A DNA stretch of 64,000 nucleotides, taken from positions 930,001 to 994,000 of the forward strand of contig NZ_VOHA01000001.1 of the NCBI RefSeq assembly GCF_007859315.1, given 5' to 3'. The notes below the pieces were generated by a model that did not search any database, was not told the DNA's origin, and was given only the letters and a program-made list of their open reading frames with translations. Below, one piece after another: positions 1 to 7,336 of the stretch (position 1 is the first letter of the stretch; every line of letters begins with the position of its first letter). The stretch is from Reyranella sp. CPCC 100927 (GTDB lineage Bacteria; Pseudomonadota; Alphaproteobacteria; Reyranellales; Reyranellaceae). The translations under genes and the position numbers were made by a program.

Positions 1-1
1 G

Positions 2-241
2 GAAGAGGAGAAGGACATTAGCGACCCGCAGACCCTGGCTGGCATCATCGCCGGCATCGGCCTTGATCCCGCGAAGATCGCCGCGGCAGCGGAGTCGCCG
101 GAGATCATGGCCAGGCGCGAGGCCGACACGAAGCGGGCGATTGATCGCGGTGTATTCGGCGCGCCCAGCTACGTCATCGACGGCGAGATTTTCTGGGGTC
201 AGGACCGGCTTGATTTCGTCGATCGCAAGCTGGGCAGCTGA
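2..241 (+). CDS. DsbA-family / 2-hydroxychromene-2-carboxylate isomerase-like protein, C-terminal part
   Basis: Only the last 79 codons are present; the gene enters from the left edge and the frame is open from base 2. The C-terminal signature GVFGAPSYVIDGEIFWGQDR followed by a short amphipathic tail is typical of the thioredoxin-fold DsbA subfamily that includes 2-hydroxychromene-2-carboxylate isomerases, which use glutathione in aromatic (naphthalene-type) degradation. The cis-proline of the fold lies in GAPSY. Many members are annotated as isomerases without proof, so the reaction is uncertain. The gene converges on the GFA-type gene at 287-712 with about 45 bases between the stops. Confidence 0.8.
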   Translation, partial: EEEKDISDPQTLAGIIAGIGLDPAKIAAAAESPEIMARREADTKRAIDRGVFGAPSYVIDGEIFWGQDRLDFVDRKLGS

Positions 242-286
242 TGCACGGCAGACGGCCGACTGCGGCGGGCCTCAAGCGATCGTCGG

Positions 287-712
287 TCAGTCCACGACGC
301 GCATGCCGTCGGGCAATGCGTACCAATGATGCCGGCGGGCAGCGCGAAACAGCGTAGCCGGCGCTGCGAAGCCTGGATCGGCAAAACAGCCGACCGAAAT
401 CACAACGGCGCCCGACAAGGCTTCGCCGTCCATATACACCAGCGTACCGCAGGTCGGGCAAAAGGTCTGCTCGACCCAGCGGCCCGAGTCGCTGCTGCGT
501 CGCCAGGTTCGGCGATCGCCTGTGATGTACGCGATCGCGTCCTGCGTGAAGAGGGCGCGATATGAGAATGCCGTGCCTGTGGCGCGCTGGCATTCCAGGC
601 AACTGCACGCATAGACGCGCGCCGGCGTGCCGGTGATGGTGATCTTCAGGCCACCGCAGGCACACTGCGCCGTGCGTGTCGCTGTGCCGGTGGCATTCAT
701 CGTGCTTTCCAT
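287..712 (-). CDS. GFA family (glutathione-dependent formaldehyde-activating-like) zinc protein
   Basis: About 141 residues on the minus strand. Cysteine motifs QCACGG near the N terminus, CSCLEC, and FCPTCGT in the middle give the paired zinc-binding sites of the CENP-V/GFA family. Members include a protein proposed to help form S-hydroxymethylglutathione, but most are of unknown function and probably cytoplasmic. I chose the ATG at 712 because GAGG lies about eight bases upstream; an ATG at 700 (MNATG) is an equal alternative, and an upstream extension to 799 looks non-coding. It appears to be a single-gene unit. Confidence 0.8.
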   Translation of the reverse strand: MESTMNATGTATRTAQCACGGLKITITGTPARVYACSCLECQRATGTAFSYRALFTQDAIAYITGDRRTWRRSSDSGRWVEQTFCPTCGTLVYMDGEALSGAVVISVGCFADPGFAAPATLFRAARRHHWYALPDGMRVVD

Positions 713-1053
713 GTCCGGTGCCTCTGCGCATGAGCGGTACGCGTGCTGCGAAATTATCGTACAGGTGCCTGGCGGCCTGGCTTGCAGAGCCAACAACATC
801 CCGGGCCGAGCGGCGCAGTGTCGAGTGCCGCTGCATGACCGACGTCGTCACCCGCGTGAACCGAATTGCCGCCCCATGCGTCGAAGACGGCCGTGTTCGC
901 CGCGAGATGACATTCGGTGTCGCCGCGGCCGAGTGATAAGGCCGCCTTTCTCGCACTGTAGATTACGCACTATAAAGTAAGCGCTGACCTCCAGGTAAGG
1001 AGTGACCTCGGTGTCCGGCGTGCTGGGTCGTCGGCGACAGCGTGGAGTTGGCC
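713..1053. other. Intergenic region upstream of two divergent genes
   Basis: About 340 bases between the divergent GFA-type gene and the methyltransferase. Short open frames occur on both strands, but none has a convincing ribosome site or a recognisable product. The stretch around 955-990 is locally AT-rich and is the best place for the methyltransferase promoter; no clear -35/-10 pair can be called. I see no RNA gene here. Confidence 0.4.
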
Positions 1054-1803
1054 ATGTACGAGCAGACAGGACGCTACTACGCCTTCTTCGGGCCGCACGC
1101 GGTCGTCACGGCGGAGGAGGAGCGCTTTCTGGCGCACTGGACGGCGGGTCGCCGGCGCGCGCTCGATTTTGGCGCTGCCCTATGTGGTCCGGCGCTGGCC
1201 CTGGCGCGACTCGGGCTCGAGGTGCTGGCATTCGAGCCCTCGCCCGTCCTGGCGGCGATTGCGATGGACAGGCTGAACGGCGGCGATGAGATCGCGCGCA
1301 ACATCACCCTCGTCGAGGGCAGCACAGAGACCTTTGCTGAGCCCTACGCGGCCGACGTCATCCTGATGCGCAGCGTCCTGATGCTTCTCGATGACACGCA
1401 GCGCGCGACGGCGCTCGCGGCCGTGTGCCGGCACGCCGCGCCGGACGCGCGGCTGATCGTCGACGTCCGCACATCGGCCTTGGCATGGGCGGACCGCCGC
1501 GAAGTCGTGGAGGAACGTCGGCTCGGCCACACGACGTTCCGCCGCCGCACCCTCTATTCCCGCGACGAGGACGACGCGACCATCGTTCAGTGGGCGGTTG
1601 ACGCCGATCGCTTCGGCCGGGTCGTCCCGGTCGCGCAGGAACGCTTCGTCGTGCGTGCCGACACGCCGGACTCACTGCGGGCGTTGCTGGCCGCCCACGG
1701 CTTCGAGGTGGAGCAGCTCCACGGCGCGTATGAGACCGATCGCCAGTACGCCGACGGCGACGAGGTGATTGTCGCCGTCGCGGCGCGTCACGCCGGGACG
1801 TGA
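1054..1803 (+). CDS. Class I SAM-dependent methyltransferase
   Basis: 249 residues. A Rossmann-like methyltransferase core is visible. Motif I region is ALDFGAALCGPALALARLG, followed by the acidic end of strand 2 (AFEPS), VEGSTETF, and a motif IV-like AADVILMRSVLMLLDD. The glycine-rich loop is degenerate (one of the usual glycines is replaced), so SAM binding is likely but not certain. The substrate is unknown. The start at 1054 has GGAG at 1044-1047 with good spacing; the in-frame GTG at 1042 is less likely. The gene stands alone, and the next gene points towards it. Confidence 0.75.
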   Translation: MYEQTGRYYAFFGPHAVVTAEEERFLAHWTAGRRRALDFGAALCGPALALARLGLEVLAFEPSPVLAAIAMDRLNGGDEIARNITLVEGSTETFAEPYAADVILMRSVLMLLDDTQRATALAAVCRHAAPDARLIVDVRTSALAWADRREVVEERRLGHTTFRRRTLYSRDEDDATIVQWAVDADRFGRVVPVAQERFVVRADTPDSLRALLAAHGFEVEQLHGAYETDRQYADGDEVIVAVAARHAGT

Positions 1804-1866
1804 CCGCCGCATGGCGCACATCAGGCCGCCGCATGCCGGCATCGATGCGTAATCGCGTATCGAGCG

Positions 1867-3000
1867 CTACTTCACCTCGACGATGTCGGCGACGATCACC
1901 TTGCGGTTCTTGACCTGCTGCAGGATGACGTAGCGGCCGGCTTGGTTGTGGTCGTCGAACGTCACATCCTTGCCGAAGACCGTGGTGAACTTCATCTTCT
2001 TGATGGCATCGCGCACGGCGGTGGTGTCGGTGCTGCCGGCTTCCTTGATCGCCTGGATGATGATCCGGAAGCTGTCATAGGATGCCCAGGTCTGCAGGTA
2101 CGGTGTCGACTTGTGCTTGGCCATGATCTTGTCGGCGAACGCCTTGTTGGTCGCTACCGGGATCTCGTGATTGTAGGTCCAGGCGCTGATCGAGCCTTCC
2201 ATGCCGCCGGCCTCGATGATCTGCAGGTTGCGGCCGCCAAGCTCGGCGCGTCCCGTATAGGGGATGCGCACGCCCAACTGCATCGCCTGGCGCAGGAAGT
2301 TCAGCGAGTCACCGCCCAGCTGGAATGTCGCGATGCCGTCGGGGCGGCGCTGCTGCAGGCGGGTGAGGATGCTGGTGTAGTCGGGCGCGTTCTGGGGATG
2401 GAAGTCGGTCGAGACGACGGCAATCCCGGCCCTGTCGACCACCGCCTTGAACGCCGCCGCGCCGCCGCGGCCGAAGTCGGAGTCCTCGGCCACGATGGCG
2501 ATGGTCTTGAAGATCTTCTTGTCGCCGAGATAGGCGCCCAGCGTGTTCATCATCGCGGTGTCGGATGCGTTGATGCGGAATGCCCACGCGTTGCCGCCCA
2601 CACCCGACAGATCGGTGATCTGCGGATTGGATGCGATGCCGGTGATCATCGGGATCTTGGCGTCCTTGATGATGGGCATGGCGGCGAGGTGCGCTGAACT
2701 GCAGTGCGATCCGATGATCGCCACGACCTTGGCTTCCGCCAGCTTGTTGGCGACGTTGACGCCTTCGGACGGGTTGCACTTGTTGTCGAGCACCTGGATC
2801 TCGACCTTGCGACCCAGCACGCCGCCCGCCGCGTTGACTTCCTCCAACGCCAGGTTGACGCCCCACAGTTCCCATTCCGAAGCCACGGCCGCCGGGCCGG
2901 TGACGGGTGTCGACACGCCAATCACGATCGACTGGCTCATGGCTGGGCCCGCCGACAGCAGCGCGGCCAGAAAAGCGCCAACCCGGTAGCTTCTTTGCAT
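1867..3000 (-). CDS. LIV-type ABC transporter substrate-binding protein
   Basis: 377 residues. A cleavable signal peptide (hydrophobic FLAALLSAGPAMS, residues 9-22) is followed by IVIGVSTPVTGPAA, the standard opening of the branched-chain amino acid / amide binding-protein family (Peripla_BP_6). It should deliver a small amino acid- or amide-like solute to the permeases encoded at 3980-7330. It is divergent from iclR (3122) and shares a 121-base promoter region with it. The ATG at 3000 precedes the signal peptide; an upstream extension to 3063 adds a non-signal-like tail and overlaps the promoter. The transported compound is not known; the HyuAB enzymes nearby suggest a cyclic amide or related ring compound. 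Confidence 0.9.
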   Translation of the reverse strand: MQRSYRVGAFLAALLSAGPAMSQSIVIGVSTPVTGPAAVASEWELWGVNLALEEVNAAGGVLGRKVEIQVLDNKCNPSEGVNVANKLAEAKVVAIIGSHCSSAHLAAMPIIKDAKIPMITGIASNPQITDLSGVGGNAWAFRINASDTAMMNTLGAYLGDKKIFKTIAIVAEDSDFGRGGAAAFKAVVDRAGIAVVSTDFHPQNAPDYTSILTRLQQRRPDGIATFQLGGDSLNFLRQAMQLGVRIPYTGRAELGGRNLQIIEAGGMEGSISAWTYNHEIPVATNKAFADKIMAKHKSTPYLQTWASYDSFRIIIQAIKEAGSTDTTAVRDAIKKMKFTTVFGKDVTFDDHNQAGRYVILQQVKNRKVIVADIVEVK

Positions 3001-3056
3001 CGTTTGCCCCCTTGAAATTGCCCCTGCGATCTGTCGTCCCCACGAACGACATGGTC

Positions 3057-3085
3057 TTGACACTGGCTGATCGATCCCGGACTAT
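3057..3085 (+). promoter_or_regulatory. Candidate sigma-70-type promoter for iclR-livHMGF
   Basis: TTGACA at 3057-3062 is a perfect -35 box. It is followed after 17 bases by GACTAT at 3080-3085, a weaker -10. It points into iclR at 3122 and the LIV operon beyond. The -10 match is imperfect, so this is a prediction only. Confidence 0.4.
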
Positions 3086-3100
3086 CAATAGGAGAAACGC

Positions 3101-3119
3101 TGTTGCGATAATTGGAACA
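3101..3119. promoter_or_regulatory. Candidate IclR operator (imperfect palindrome)
   Basis: TGTTGCGATAATTGGAACA is an imperfect palindrome with outer arms TGTT.C.AT and AT.G.AACA. It ends two bases before the iclR start codon and lies in the region shared with the divergent binding-protein gene. IclR-family regulators usually bind short palindromes of this size near their own start, so autoregulation is a reasonable inference. Confidence 0.4.
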
Positions 3120-3121
3120 AA

Positions 3122-3919
3122 ATGGCGACCAATCAGTCGCTCGAACGGGGCATCGCGATCCTCGACCTCCTCGACGGCCATCCCTCGCAGATCGGCATCC
3201 GCGAGATCGCGCGGACGCTGGCGTTGAGTCCGGCGATCGTGCAGCGCCTGGCCAACACGCTGATGCGGGCCGGATACCTCGAGCAGGTGCTGGAGACGCG
3301 GCGCTACCGCCTGGGCTATCGCGCGCTGTTGCTGGGCTCTGCGCTGCGCCGCGACGATCGCCTGATGGCGACCGCCAGCGACGAGCTGAACCGGCTGGCC
3401 GACGAGCATCACCTGAACGGCTATCTGGGCGTCCTGCGCGACAACAACGTCGTCTACCTGCACTGCGCACAGAGCAGCGGTCCGATCGCCGTGCGCATGA
3501 TGCCGGGCACGCGTGCCAACCCGCACAGCACCGCGATGGGCAAGGCCTTGCTGGCCGACTTGCCGCCGGCGGAGCTGGCGTTGGTCGTGGGCCCGCCGCC
3601 CTATGAGCGGTTCACGCCGAACACCATCACCGATGCGCCGGCGCTGGCGGACGAGCTGGCCACGATCCGCCGCCAGGGTTTCGCGTTTGCGCTTCTGGAG
3701 AACCTGCCCGGTGTCATCTCCATCGGGGCGGCAATCCGCGATGCGTCGGGCAAGGCGGTCGCGTCGATGAGCGTGGCATTCCTCAGCAGCGAGCATGGCG
3801 AAGCCGAGTGGCCGCGTATCACGCAGATGGTCCTCGACGCCGCGCATCGCTGCTCGGTGTCACTGGGCCATGCCGGTGCTCCGCGCCGCGTTGAGGAGGC
3901 TAAGCACGATGTCGCGTGA
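3122..3919 (+). CDS. IclR family transcriptional regulator
   Basis: 265 residues. The N-terminal winged helix-turn-helix (SLERGIAILDLLDGHPSQIG then IREIARTLALSPAIVQRLAN, about residues 5-45) is followed by the IclR effector-binding domain, with the typical RMMPGTRANPHSTAMGKALL near residue 125 and a GAAIRDASGKAVASMSVA segment near residue 205. These regulators sense small organic acids or aromatics and control catabolic operons. It is divergent from the binding-protein gene and about 60 bases upstream of livH, so it is the likely local regulator of the transport-HyuAB cluster, perhaps through the palindrome at 3101-3119. Confidence 0.92.
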   Translation: MATNQSLERGIAILDLLDGHPSQIGIREIARTLALSPAIVQRLANTLMRAGYLEQVLETRRYRLGYRALLLGSALRRDDRLMATASDELNRLADEHHLNGYLGVLRDNNVVYLHCAQSSGPIAVRMMPGTRANPHSTAMGKALLADLPPAELALVVGPPPYERFTPNTITDAPALADELATIRRQGFAFALLENLPGVISIGAAIRDASGKAVASMSVAFLSSEHGEAEWPRITQMVLDAAHRCSVSLGHAGAPRRVEEAKHDVA

Positions 3920-3979
3920 GACGATGTGTCGGTGGAGCAGGCCATCCGTCGACACGGATTTTGCATAGGCCGCAGCATC

Positions 3980-4867
3980 ATGGCAGTCGACCCGGTCTAC
4001 CTCGTCCAGCTGACGCTGAACGGCATCACGCTAGGGCTCCTCTACGCACTGATCGCCGTCGGGCTGGCGCTGATTTTCGGCGTCATGCAGATCATCAACT
4101 TCGCCCATGGCGAACTCCTGATGGTCGGCGCCTTCGCCATGTCCTTCGCCTTGCCGGCGATGGGCTCGCTGTACTGGCCGGCCATGGCGGCGGCCGTGGT
4201 CGCCACCATGATCTGCGGACTGGTGATCTACGAGACCCTGCTGGTGCGCCTGCGGCCCGATGAATTCGAGCGCTCGATCCTGATCACCCTGGGGCTGTCG
4301 ATCATCGTGCTGCACGTGGTGCAGTACCTGTTCACGGCCAATCCGCGCATGGTCGACACGCAGTATGGTTTCGACGGCGTGCTGATCGGCTCGATCCGCA
4401 TCACCTGGACCCGCATCATCGGTGCCGTCGTGGCCATCGGCGCCTTCGCGCTGCTGTTCGTGCTGCTGAAGCACACGCAGTTCGGCCGTGCCATGCGCGC
4501 CATCGCCCAGAACCGCGAGGCGGCGCTGATGGTCGGCATCCGGCCGCGTGTCGTGGCGCGCAACGCCGTCGTGCTGGCCACTGGGCTGTGCGGGCTTGCC
4601 GGTGCCGCGTTGGCGCCCATCCAGCTCGTCACGCCGGGCATGGGTCAGTTCCTGATCTTCAAGGCCTTCGCGCTGGTCATCATCGGCGGCCTGGGCAATA
4701 TCCCCGGTGCGATCGTATCAGCCATCGGCCTGGGTCTGATCGAGAGCTGGATCGGCGGCTTCTTCGAGATCGTCTGGCAGGAAGCGGCGGTTTTCATCCT
4801 GATGGTCGTGGTCATGTTCCTGAAGCCCGACGGGCTTTTCACACGCGGCGGGATGCGGGTCGGATGA
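3980..4867 (+). CDS. livH: LIV-type ABC transporter permease (LivH family)
   Basis: 295 residues, a very hydrophobic inner-membrane protein. The opening NGITLGLLYALIAVGLALIF and the following INFAHGELLMVGAF are the LivH/BPD_transp_2 hallmark. A cytoplasmic loop MRAIAQNREAALMVGI matches the ATPase-coupling region. The start at 3980 gives the standard N terminus; an in-frame start at 3926 would add 18 residues of doubtful meaning. The stop overlaps the start of livM in ATGA, showing translational coupling. It forms the membrane channel with LivM. The substrate is inferred only from context. Confidence 0.92.
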   Translation: MAVDPVYLVQLTLNGITLGLLYALIAVGLALIFGVMQIINFAHGELLMVGAFAMSFALPAMGSLYWPAMAAAVVATMICGLVIYETLLVRLRPDEFERSILITLGLSIIVLHVVQYLFTANPRMVDTQYGFDGVLIGSIRITWTRIIGAVVAIGAFALLFVLLKHTQFGRAMRAIAQNREAALMVGIRPRVVARNAVVLATGLCGLAGAALAPIQLVTPGMGQFLIFKAFALVIIGGLGNIPGAIVSAIGLGLIESWIGGFFEIVWQEAAVFILMVVVMFLKPDGLFTRGGMRVG

Positions 4868-5805
4868 AAGCGGTCGCGATTGTCGTCGCAGCACTGGCCT
4901 TCGGTTTGCTGCCATACCTGACGAGCTCGAACTACATTCTCGGCGTTGCCGTGTCGGCGGCCATCTATACGGTCGCCGCGGCGGCGCTGAACCTGATCTA
5001 CGGCTACACGGGACTGCTGTCGTTCGCCCAGCTCGGCTTCTGGGGGATCGGCGGCTATGCCACGGCGCTGACCGTGGTGACCTTCGGCGGCACGTTTTGG
5101 CTCGGCCTGTTGTGGGCGGGCCTGCTCAACGCGGCACTGGCGCTCATCGTCGGCTACCCGACCCTGCGCGTGGGTCGGCATGCTTTCGTGATCGTGACCC
5201 TGACGTTTGCGCTGCTGGTGACTCTGGTCGCCCGCGACTGGGTTGACCTGACCCGCGGACCGCTGGGGATCCCGGGCCTGCCGGCGCCCAGTCTGTTCGG
5301 CTTCGAGTTCAAGACCACGTCGCATTTCTACTGGATCGCCTGGATCTACGCCCTGCTGGCGCTCGGCTTTCTCTACGCGCTGGGAACGTCGCGCATCGGG
5401 CGCACGCTGGTGGCGATCAAGCAGAACGAGCCGCTGGTGCGCGCCCAGGGCATCGCGCCGATGCCCTACAAGCTCGCCGCGTTCGCCATCAGCGCCGCCA
5501 TCACCGGCATCGCCGGCGGCATCTTCGCCTTCCACCTCAAGGTGATCGACCCGCTGTTCCTCGATTTCTACTACATGCAGACGTTCCTCATCATGGTGAT
5601 CATCGGCGGCGCCGGCAGCTTCTGGGGCGTCGTCATTGCCGGGATCGCCTTGTCGGCGCTGCCAGAGGTGCTGCGCTTCTCGTCCGACTTTCGCATGATC
5701 ATCTATGGCGTCGTCCTGCTGGTGATCATGCTGGTGATGCCCGGTGGCTTCGCCGGTTGGATCCGCCAGCGCCGTCTGGCGCGCATGCGGGCGGCGCTGC
5801 GATGA
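4864..5805 (+). CDS. livM: LIV-type ABC transporter permease (LivM family)
   Basis: 313 residues, with about eight to ten hydrophobic segments. The family motif YGYTGLLSFAQLGFWGIGGY lies near residue 50 and the coupling loop IKQNEPLVRAQGIAPMPYKL near residue 185. This is the second channel subunit of the LIV-type importer. The ATG at 4864 overlaps the livH stop (ATGA), and the livM stop overlaps livG in the same way. The frame is open well upstream of 4864, but that part reads through livH in another frame and is not coding. Confidence 0.92.
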   Translation: MKAVAIVVAALAFGLLPYLTSSNYILGVAVSAAIYTVAAAALNLIYGYTGLLSFAQLGFWGIGGYATALTVVTFGGTFWLGLLWAGLLNAALALIVGYPTLRVGRHAFVIVTLTFALLVTLVARDWVDLTRGPLGIPGLPAPSLFGFEFKTTSHFYWIAWIYALLALGFLYALGTSRIGRTLVAIKQNEPLVRAQGIAPMPYKLAAFAISAAITGIAGGIFAFHLKVIDPLFLDFYYMQTFLIMVIIGGAGSFWGVVIAGIALSALPEVLRFSSDFRMIIYGVVLLVIMLVMPGGFAGWIRQRRLARMRAALR

Positions 5806-6599
5806 CGGCACTGCTCGAAATCCGCGACCTGCGCAAATCGTTCGCCGGCGTGCATGCCGTCGACGGCGTCTCGTTCACCGTCGAGCAGGGCAGCATCACC
5901 GGGCTGATCGGCCCTAACGGCTCGGGCAAGAGCACGACCATCGACTGTATCGCCGGCTTCCAGAAGGCTGATGGCGGCCGCGTCGTTCTTGCCGGCACCG
6001 ACATCGCCGGCCGGTCCGCGCATCAGATCGCGCGCGCCGGCCTGATGCGCACGTTCCAGACCGTGCGCGTCTACGAAAACCTGCCGCTGCGCGACAACCT
6101 GGCGATCGCCGCCCAGCAGTTCGATGACGCCACCTGGTCCGACGAACTCTTCCGCACCCGCCGCTATCGCCGCGCGGCAGCGGCCGCCGAGACTCGCGCG
6201 CGCGAGCTGATCGAGTTGGTCGGTCTCGCGCGCTACTACGATGCCGACGCGGGCATTCTGTCTTATGGGCAGAAGAAGCTGCTGGCGCTGGCGGCGGCAT
6301 TGATGCCGCGGCCCCGCATCGTGGTTCTCGACGAGCCGGTGGCGGGCGTCAACCCGACCCGCATCCGCGATGTCGAGGACGTACTGCGCAAGCTCAACGC
6401 GGGTGGCGAGACGTTCCTGATCGTCGAGCACAATGTCGAATTCATCACCAACCTCTGCCACCACGTGATCGTGCTGGACCAGGGTCGCAAGCTCGCCGAA
6501 GGAACGGCGGCGGCGATCCACACCGATCCGCGCGTGCTGGAAGCCTATCTCGGCATGACACCCGAGATGGCCGAGGCCGAGATGCGGGGTGCCGCATGA
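5802..6599 (+). CDS. livG: LIV-type ABC transporter ATP-binding protein (LivG family)
   Basis: 265 residues. Walker A is GPNGSGKST at residues 37-45. A degenerate signature LSYGQKK lies near residue 150, Walker B is RIVVLDEPVAGVNP, and the switch histidine is in LIVEHNVEF. It powers solute import together with LivF. The signature glycine-glycine is replaced by YG, which is common in LivG proteins. The start at 5802 sits in an ATGA overlap with livM; the in-frame extension to 5757 is rejected because it would overlap livM by 49 bases. Confidence 0.93.
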   Translation: MTALLEIRDLRKSFAGVHAVDGVSFTVEQGSITGLIGPNGSGKSTTIDCIAGFQKADGGRVVLAGTDIAGRSAHQIARAGLMRTFQTVRVYENLPLRDNLAIAAQQFDDATWSDELFRTRRYRRAAAAAETRARELIELVGLARYYDADAGILSYGQKKLLALAAALMPRPRIVVLDEPVAGVNPTRIRDVEDVLRKLNAGGETFLIVEHNVEFITNLCHHVIVLDQGRKLAEGTAAAIHTDPRVLEAYLGMTPEMAEAEMRGAA

Positions 6600-7330
6600 C
6601 GACACCGGCACTGGACCTGGTCGATGTTACGGCGGGCTATGGCGACAACCCCATCGTGCGCGACTTCTCCGCCCGGCTCGAGGCCGGCACCATCACGACC
6701 TTGATCGGCGGCAACGGCGCCGGCAAGTCGACCCTGCTGCGCGCGATCTACGGCACCAATCGCTTCTTCTCCGGCAAGATCGTGTTCAAGGACGAGGCGA
6801 TCGAGCGCCTGCCGCCCTGGCAGCGGCTGCAGCGCGGTATCGGTTTCGTGCCGCAGGGGCGTTGCAATTTTCCCGCGATGTCGGTCGCCGAGAACGTCAA
6901 GATGGGCTGCTACACCTTGCCGGCGGCCCGGCATGCGGCGGCCATCGACCGCGTGATTGCGCTCTTTCCCATGCTGCGCACCAAGTGGCGTACCGAGGCG
7001 GGCAACCTCTCGGGCGGCGAGCAGCAGATCCTCGAGATGGCGATGGTGCTGCTGCTCGAACCGTCCCTGTTGCTGCTCGATGAGCCGTCGCTGGGCCTGT
7101 CGCCCAAAATGCAGGCCGACGTCTTCACGACGGTGCAGGCGATCGCGCGCACCGGCGTCACGGTGCTGGTCGTCGAGCAGAACGTGCGGGGCGCGCTTCT
7201 GATCTCCGATCGCGCCCTGGTGATGGAGCAGGGGCAGAAATTCATGGAAGGGCCGGCGGCCGACGTGCGCGCCGACCCTCGCATCCGCCAAGCCTATCTT
7301 GGCGGCAACATCCAGCAAACGGCGGCATAG
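6596..7330 (+). CDS. livF: LIV-type ABC transporter ATP-binding protein (LivF family)
   Basis: 244 residues. Walker A GGNGAGKST is at residues 38-46, the Q-loop region is GIGFVPQGR, the signature is LSGGEQQ, and Walker B with D-loop is LLLLDEPSLGLSP. The closing part resembles LivF more than LivG. It overlaps livG by four bases (ATGA), completing a coupled livHMGF set. Only six bases separate its stop from hyuA, so transport and HyuAB enzymes are almost certainly in one transcript. Confidence 0.93.
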   Translation: MTTPALDLVDVTAGYGDNPIVRDFSARLEAGTITTLIGGNGAGKSTLLRAIYGTNRFFSGKIVFKDEAIERLPPWQRLQRGIGFVPQGRCNFPAMSVAENVKMGCYTLPAARHAAAIDRVIALFPMLRTKWRTEAGNLSGGEQQILEMAMVLLLEPSLLLLDEPSLGLSPKMQADVFTTVQAIARTGVTVLVVEQNVRGALLISDRALVMEQGQKFMEGPAADVRADPRIRQAYLGGNIQQTAA

Positions 7331-7336
7331 GGCAAC

